A model generated the notes under the pieces. It had not been told where the DNA came from and did not search any database. It saw only the letters and a program-made list of their open reading frames with translations. This document shows positions 33,534 through 36,343 of a stretch of 36,343 nt of DNA, in pieces (position 1 is the first letter of the stretch; every line of letters begins with the position of its first letter). The translations under genes and the position numbers were made by a program. Source of the stretch: Planctomycetaceae bacterium (lineage in GTDB: Bacteria > Planctomycetota > Planctomycetia > Planctomycetales > Planctomycetaceae); NCBI GenBank assembly GCA_028284485.1, contig JANQRQ010000266.1, positions 1-36,343 of the forward strand, given 5' to 3'.

Positions 33534-34910
33534 ATGGACCAAACGACGTTTGCGGCACAAGGGCTTCACGTTATGTCGAAGCCCATCGGCCCCATCTGCA
33601 ATCTCGATTGCGAGTATTGCTATTACTTGCACAAGGAAGATCTCTTTCCGTCTGGTGAGAGATGGCGCATGCCGGAACGTACTCTGCAAGAGTACATTGC
33701 CCAATATGTTGCCGCTCAACCCTCGGATGCTCCAGACATCACGTTTGCCTGGCAGGGTGGCGAACCGACGTTGTTGGGAATCGAATTCTTTCAACACGCT
33801 GTGGAGGTGCAAAAACAGGTTTGCCCGCCGGGGAAGAAGATCGTCAATACTCTACAGACGAACGGTGTCCTCGTTGACGATGCCTGGTGTGAGTTCTTCA
33901 AATCGAACGAATTTCTGATCGGGTTGTCGATTGATGGCCCAGCCGAATTGCATGATCGATATCGCTACGACAAAAAGGGGCGCCCGACATTCGATGGCGT
34001 CCTCCGTTGCTTGAAGCTTCTCAAGCAACACAATATCGAGTTCAATGCGCTCGTTGTGGTCAATCGACATAACGGCTCATCGGGGCGCCGCGTTTATACC
34101 TATCTGCGCGACAACGGTGTGCAGTTCATCCAATTCATTCCCATTGTGGAACGCTTTGGCATAGGCGTCCACGGGGAAACTGAAGCCGAGGAGCACGGCC
34201 AAGAAAACGCTTCACCGCTGGTGAGTTCCCGAAGTGTCGAGCCGTTGCAGTTCGGCAATTTTCTGATTGAAGTCTTCGACGAATGGGCAAAACGGGATGT
34301 CGGTAAGGTTTTCGTGCAAATTTTCGACCAGGCGTTAAGTGCCTGGATGGGCATGGAACCCAGCCTTTGCGTCTTCCGCAAGCAATGCGGACGTGCGATG
34401 GCGATCGAGCACAACGGAGACGTCTATAGCTGCGACCATTATGTCGAGCCGGATTACAAGCTGGGCAACATCTTCGATTTGCCCATCGTCGAAATGGCCA
34501 ATTCGGAACGGCAGTATCAGTTCGGCGTCGACAAGGAGGCATTGCTGCCACAGTACTGCCTCGATTGTGAGGTTCGGTTTGCCTGCAATGGGGAGTGCCC
34601 GAAGAACCGGTTTAGCGAAACGCCCGACGGAGAAGCGGGCCTGAATTATCTTTGTGCCGGGTACCGCAAATTCTTCAACCACATCGATCCGGTGATGAAG
34701 CTTATGGCGGAAGAAGTGCAGAATCGGCGGCCGGCAGCCAATGTCATGCACCGCTTGCATGCCCAGCGCCGCAATTCAGAAAAGACCGGCGCGGCGAGTC
34801 AGCGGCGGGCCGCTGCCAACCGGGCCTCCGTGCGGCGAAACGATCCCTGCCCGTGCGGATCGGGCCGCAAATACAAGAAGTGCTGCCTGAATAATTCCCC
34901 GCGCGTCTGA
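33534..34910 (+). CDS. anaerobic sulfatase-maturase-like radical SAM protein with SEC-C tail
   Basis: A radical SAM/SPASM enzyme of the anSME type, which oxidises a Cys or Ser in sulfatases to formylglycine in the cytoplasm. The protein is 458 aa. The [4Fe-4S]-SAM motif is Cys22-x3-Cys26-x2-Cys29 (CNLDCEYC). WQGGEPTLLG and LQTNGVLVDD follow, then LSIDGP. The C-terminal SPASM region holds the auxiliary-cluster cysteines (CVFRKQCGRAMAIEHNGDVY, SCDHY, CLDCEVRFACNGECP, and a final Cys in LCAGY). After it a basic linker leads to a SEC-C type zinc motif at 435-451 (RNDPCPCGSGRKYKKCC; Cys439, Cys441, Cys450, Cys451). No sulfatase gene is in the window, but planctomycetes carry many. Confidence 0.93.
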   Translation: MDQTTFAAQGLHVMSKPIGPICNLDCEYCYYLHKEDLFPSGERWRMPERTLQEYIAQYVAAQPSDAPDITFAWQGGEPTLLGIEFFQHAVEVQKQVCPPGKKIVNTLQTNGVLVDDAWCEFFKSNEFLIGLSIDGPAELHDRYRYDKKGRPTFDGVLRCLKLLKQHNIEFNALVVVNRHNGSSGRRVYTYLRDNGVQFIQFIPIVERFGIGVHGETEAEEHGQENASPLVSSRSVEPLQFGNFLIEVFDEWAKRDVGKVFVQIFDQALSAWMGMEPSLCVFRKQCGRAMAIEHNGDVYSCDHYVEPDYKLGNIFDLPIVEMANSERQYQFGVDKEALLPQYCLDCEVRFACNGECPKNRFSETPDGEAGLNYLCAGYRKFFNHIDPVMKLMAEEVQNRRPAANVMHRLHAQRRNSEKTGAASQRRAAANRASVRRNDPCPCGSGRKYKKCCLNNSPRV

Positions 34911-35088
34911 ATCATCGTTCGTGCACGCTAAAGCGGTTTATTTTTTGTTGTGGGCGATTCAGGCTCGTGGGCTCCAGCTAGCATAGAACGAAACGCGATT
35001 GTCGCGGCCTCAAGTGAGCGTAATGCGCTGTAGCAGCGAACGTCGTTCAATCGCCCGCATCGATTGATACGGCCCCAGCGCAAAAATG

Positions 35089-35125
35089 AACTCCGCGACG
35101 TGCATGGTGATGCCGTCGCGGAGTT
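35089..35125 (-). terminator. intrinsic terminator of the downstream unknown gene
   Basis: A 12-bp perfect stem (35089-35100 with 35114-35125), extended inward by four more pairs (35102-35105 with 35110-35113) across a one-base bulge. On the minus strand it is followed by TTCATTTTTG, a T-rich run. It lies about 50 bases after the stop of the gene at 35173. A weaker T-rich stretch on the plus side makes bidirectional use possible. Confidence 0.8.
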
Positions 35126-35147
35126 TGCATTTCGTATAGGCCTGGGG

Positions 35148-35172
35148 CCTTCGCCGTTTTCTTCGGCGGAGG
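35148..35172. repeat. short hairpin just after the stop codon
   Basis: Arms 35148-35156 and 35164-35172 (9 bp with one wobble/mismatch, 7-base loop) directly follow the minus-strand stop. No T-run follows, so it is probably an accessory structure in the mRNA 3' end. Confidence 0.45.
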
Positions 35173-36343
35173 CTATTCCAGGGTTTCTTTGGAGAATTCC
35201 GCGATCATTCGCCCGACGAACCGGAGGATGCCCTCGCCGATTTCCATCGATCCTTCGATGTGGTCGTCGACGCGGCGCAGTTCTCCACTCAGGTTGTCGT
35301 TGCCACTTTTAAACGCTTCGATGGCCTTCAGGCGAACGTCGATGTTTTCGCCCTCCTCGCCACGAATACTGTGCAGCAATTCGATCCAGGGCCCGGCGTT
35401 GGCCTTCAGGCTAAAGAACGCACCGTCGGTTGACGATGCGGAGTCTGACGTTGTGTGCACAGCCGGCTCAACACCGTTTTCCGCTGCTCCCTCGCCTTGC
35501 TCTGCGGAAGCTGCTTCTTCACCCGAGCTGGCCTCCACCTCGGCGGACGCCGTTTCCTTAATCGCGTCGCCGGCAGTGCCGACTATTTCGATCCGGCTCT
35601 TGAGCTGGTCCAGCGATCCGTCGCCCGATGCATACCAGGCTACGTCCGGGCCGGTCGCGACATAAAATTCCTTGATCGGTCCGTAGAAGTCTTGTAGGAC
35701 TTCGATTTCGTCATCGACCATCGCGACGGAGTGGATGTTCGTTTCGCCGACTTTGTCGATATTGAACTGGACCGATCGACCGTCCTGGGTCTTGGCCAAC
35801 GACTCTAAAATCTTGATGACCTTTTCCGAGCCCGGGACGACAACGGCTCCTACCAGGATATTCTTCCCCGCGTCGGTACGACTGACGTCGGTGAATAAAT
35901 CCACAAATCCCATTTCGATTCCGTCACTGCCGAGACTGGAGATATGATCAACAGTTTCGCGACCGGCGGCTTTTTGTGCGTCGTTCGTTTTTTCGAACTT
36001 GTCGACCTCAGCCTTAATCCGCGGGGTCAGGGCTTCGACGACTTCCGTAAGGTGTTGCTTGCGCATGTCGTCCAGCGGGAAGTTGACACGCAAGCTTAGA
36101 ATATCGGTGTCGTCTGTCGAAATGTCGGCGAATTTGCTGCGGCGTTGGCCAATCAAGTGAACGGACTTTTCCAAGTCGGTCCCTTCGATGGCGGTCATGG
36201 ACATTTCACCGCGACCTTGTTTGTTCGCCACGTCGGTAATCCACCCCATCGTCAATTCCGACGATTCGGCAAAAAACCGTTCCAGCTCTTTGAGATCTTG
36301 TTCGATGCTCAACTTGCGAATTTTGTAGTCTTCGTCCGACTCG
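35173..36343 (-). CDS. unknown acidic protein, 5' end cut by window
   Basis: I do not recognise the family. The frame is open to the window edge (codons before the TTG at 36312 read ESDEDYKIRK), so the start is probably upstream. The visible part is about 390 residues, acidic and soluble. It comprises an alpha/beta region to about residue 250 (with SVHLIGQRRSKFADIS, a QHLTEVVEALTPRIKAEV helix and ILVGAVVVPGSEKV), a low-complexity Glu/Ala/Ser linker (about 250-300), and a C-terminal helical region (GPWIELLHSIRGEEGENIDVRLKAIEAF). There is no visible signal peptide or enzymatic motif in this part. It may be an exported or structural protein; no function is assigned. It ends with its own terminator. 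Confidence 0.8.
   Translation of the reverse strand, partial: ESDEDYKIRKLSIEQDLKELERFFAESSELTMGWITDVANKQGRGEMSMTAIEGTDLEKSVHLIGQRRSKFADISTDDTDILSLRVNFPLDDMRKQHLTEVVEALTPRIKAEVDKFEKTNDAQKAAGRETVDHISSLGSDGIEMGFVDLFTDVSRTDAGKNILVGAVVVPGSEKVIKILESLAKTQDGRSVQFNIDKVGETNIHSVAMVDDEIEVLQDFYGPIKEFYVATGPDVAWYASGDGSLDQLKSRIEIVGTAGDAIKETASAEVEASSGEEAASAEQGEGAAENGVEPAVHTTSDSASSTDGAFFSLKANAGPWIELLHSIRGEEGENIDVRLKAIEAFKSGNDNLSGELRRVDDHIEGSMEIGEGILRFVGRMIAEFSKETLE

Noticed and set aside
1..36343. Search for CRISPR arrays, insertion sequences, phage genes and defence islands
   Set aside because: No regularly spaced repeats, transposase or integrase motifs, or clustered defence genes were seen; gene content is housekeeping, respiratory, signalling and lineage-specific.

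Overview
The window is chromosomal DNA from a planctomycete, probably class Planctomycetia. The order and genus cannot be fixed from sequence alone. The evidence is the combination of gene families: an ECF sigma factor next to a Hanks-type kinase with a membrane tail, a HYExAFE-family protein, a PmoA/DUF6807 protein, a Tat-exported Gfo/Idh/MocA oxidoreductase, a formylmethanofuran dehydrogenase subunit C, an OleC-OleD pair, an anaerobic sulfatase-maturase-like radical SAM protein, and a Rieske/cytochrome b with two c-type haem motifs fused on. Twenty-six protein genes are supported; both end genes are cut by the window edges. I found no rRNA, tRNA, CRISPR array, insertion sequence, phage gene or integrase. 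Codon use looks even throughout, so this reads as ordinary core and lineage-specific chromosome, not an island.

Layout. At 1-6.7 kb a truncated helical-repeat protein converges on a minus-strand block: ECF sigma factor plus Ser/Thr kinase, rhomboid protease, and a membrane-anchored coiled-coil protein. At 7.1-9.9 kb a plus-strand block carries a YkgJ-type cysteine-cluster protein, hisS and a HYExAFE protein. At 9.9-15.4 kb a minus-strand block holds a lipoprotein, a GAF-like/HD-GYP protein, a site-2 (M50) protease and an ArsM-like methyltransferase. At 15.9-17.3 kb lies an unrecognised polytopic membrane protein. At 17.3-21.7 kb a minus-strand block holds a CoA-binding protein, a PmoA-family protein, a small membrane protein and a Gfo/Idh/MocA oxidoreductase with a clear terminator. 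At 22.0-28.1 kb a plus-strand block holds an enolase-superfamily enzyme, ribF, an NrnA-like DHH phosphoesterase, and the Rieske and cytochrome b/c genes. At 28.1-31.8 kb, on the minus strand, are OleD, OleC and FhcC. At 32.3-34.9 kb, on the plus strand, are a FemAB/GNAT-like protein and the radical SAM protein. A truncated unknown gene with its own terminator closes the window on the minus strand.

Genes that clearly work together are: the ECF factor and kinase (5 bp apart); the Rieske protein and cytochrome b/c (ATGA overlap); OleC and OleD (ATGA overlap); and probably hisS with the HYExAFE gene (28 bp apart). The best unexplained signals are a shared C-terminal module on two unrelated intramembrane proteases (rhomboid and site-2 protease), a PD-(D/E)xK-like residue pattern in the HYExAFE protein, an OleC-OleD pair without OleA or OleB nearby, and a perfect 17-bp tandem duplication that creates the hisS start codon. 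No complete new multi-gene system is evident.
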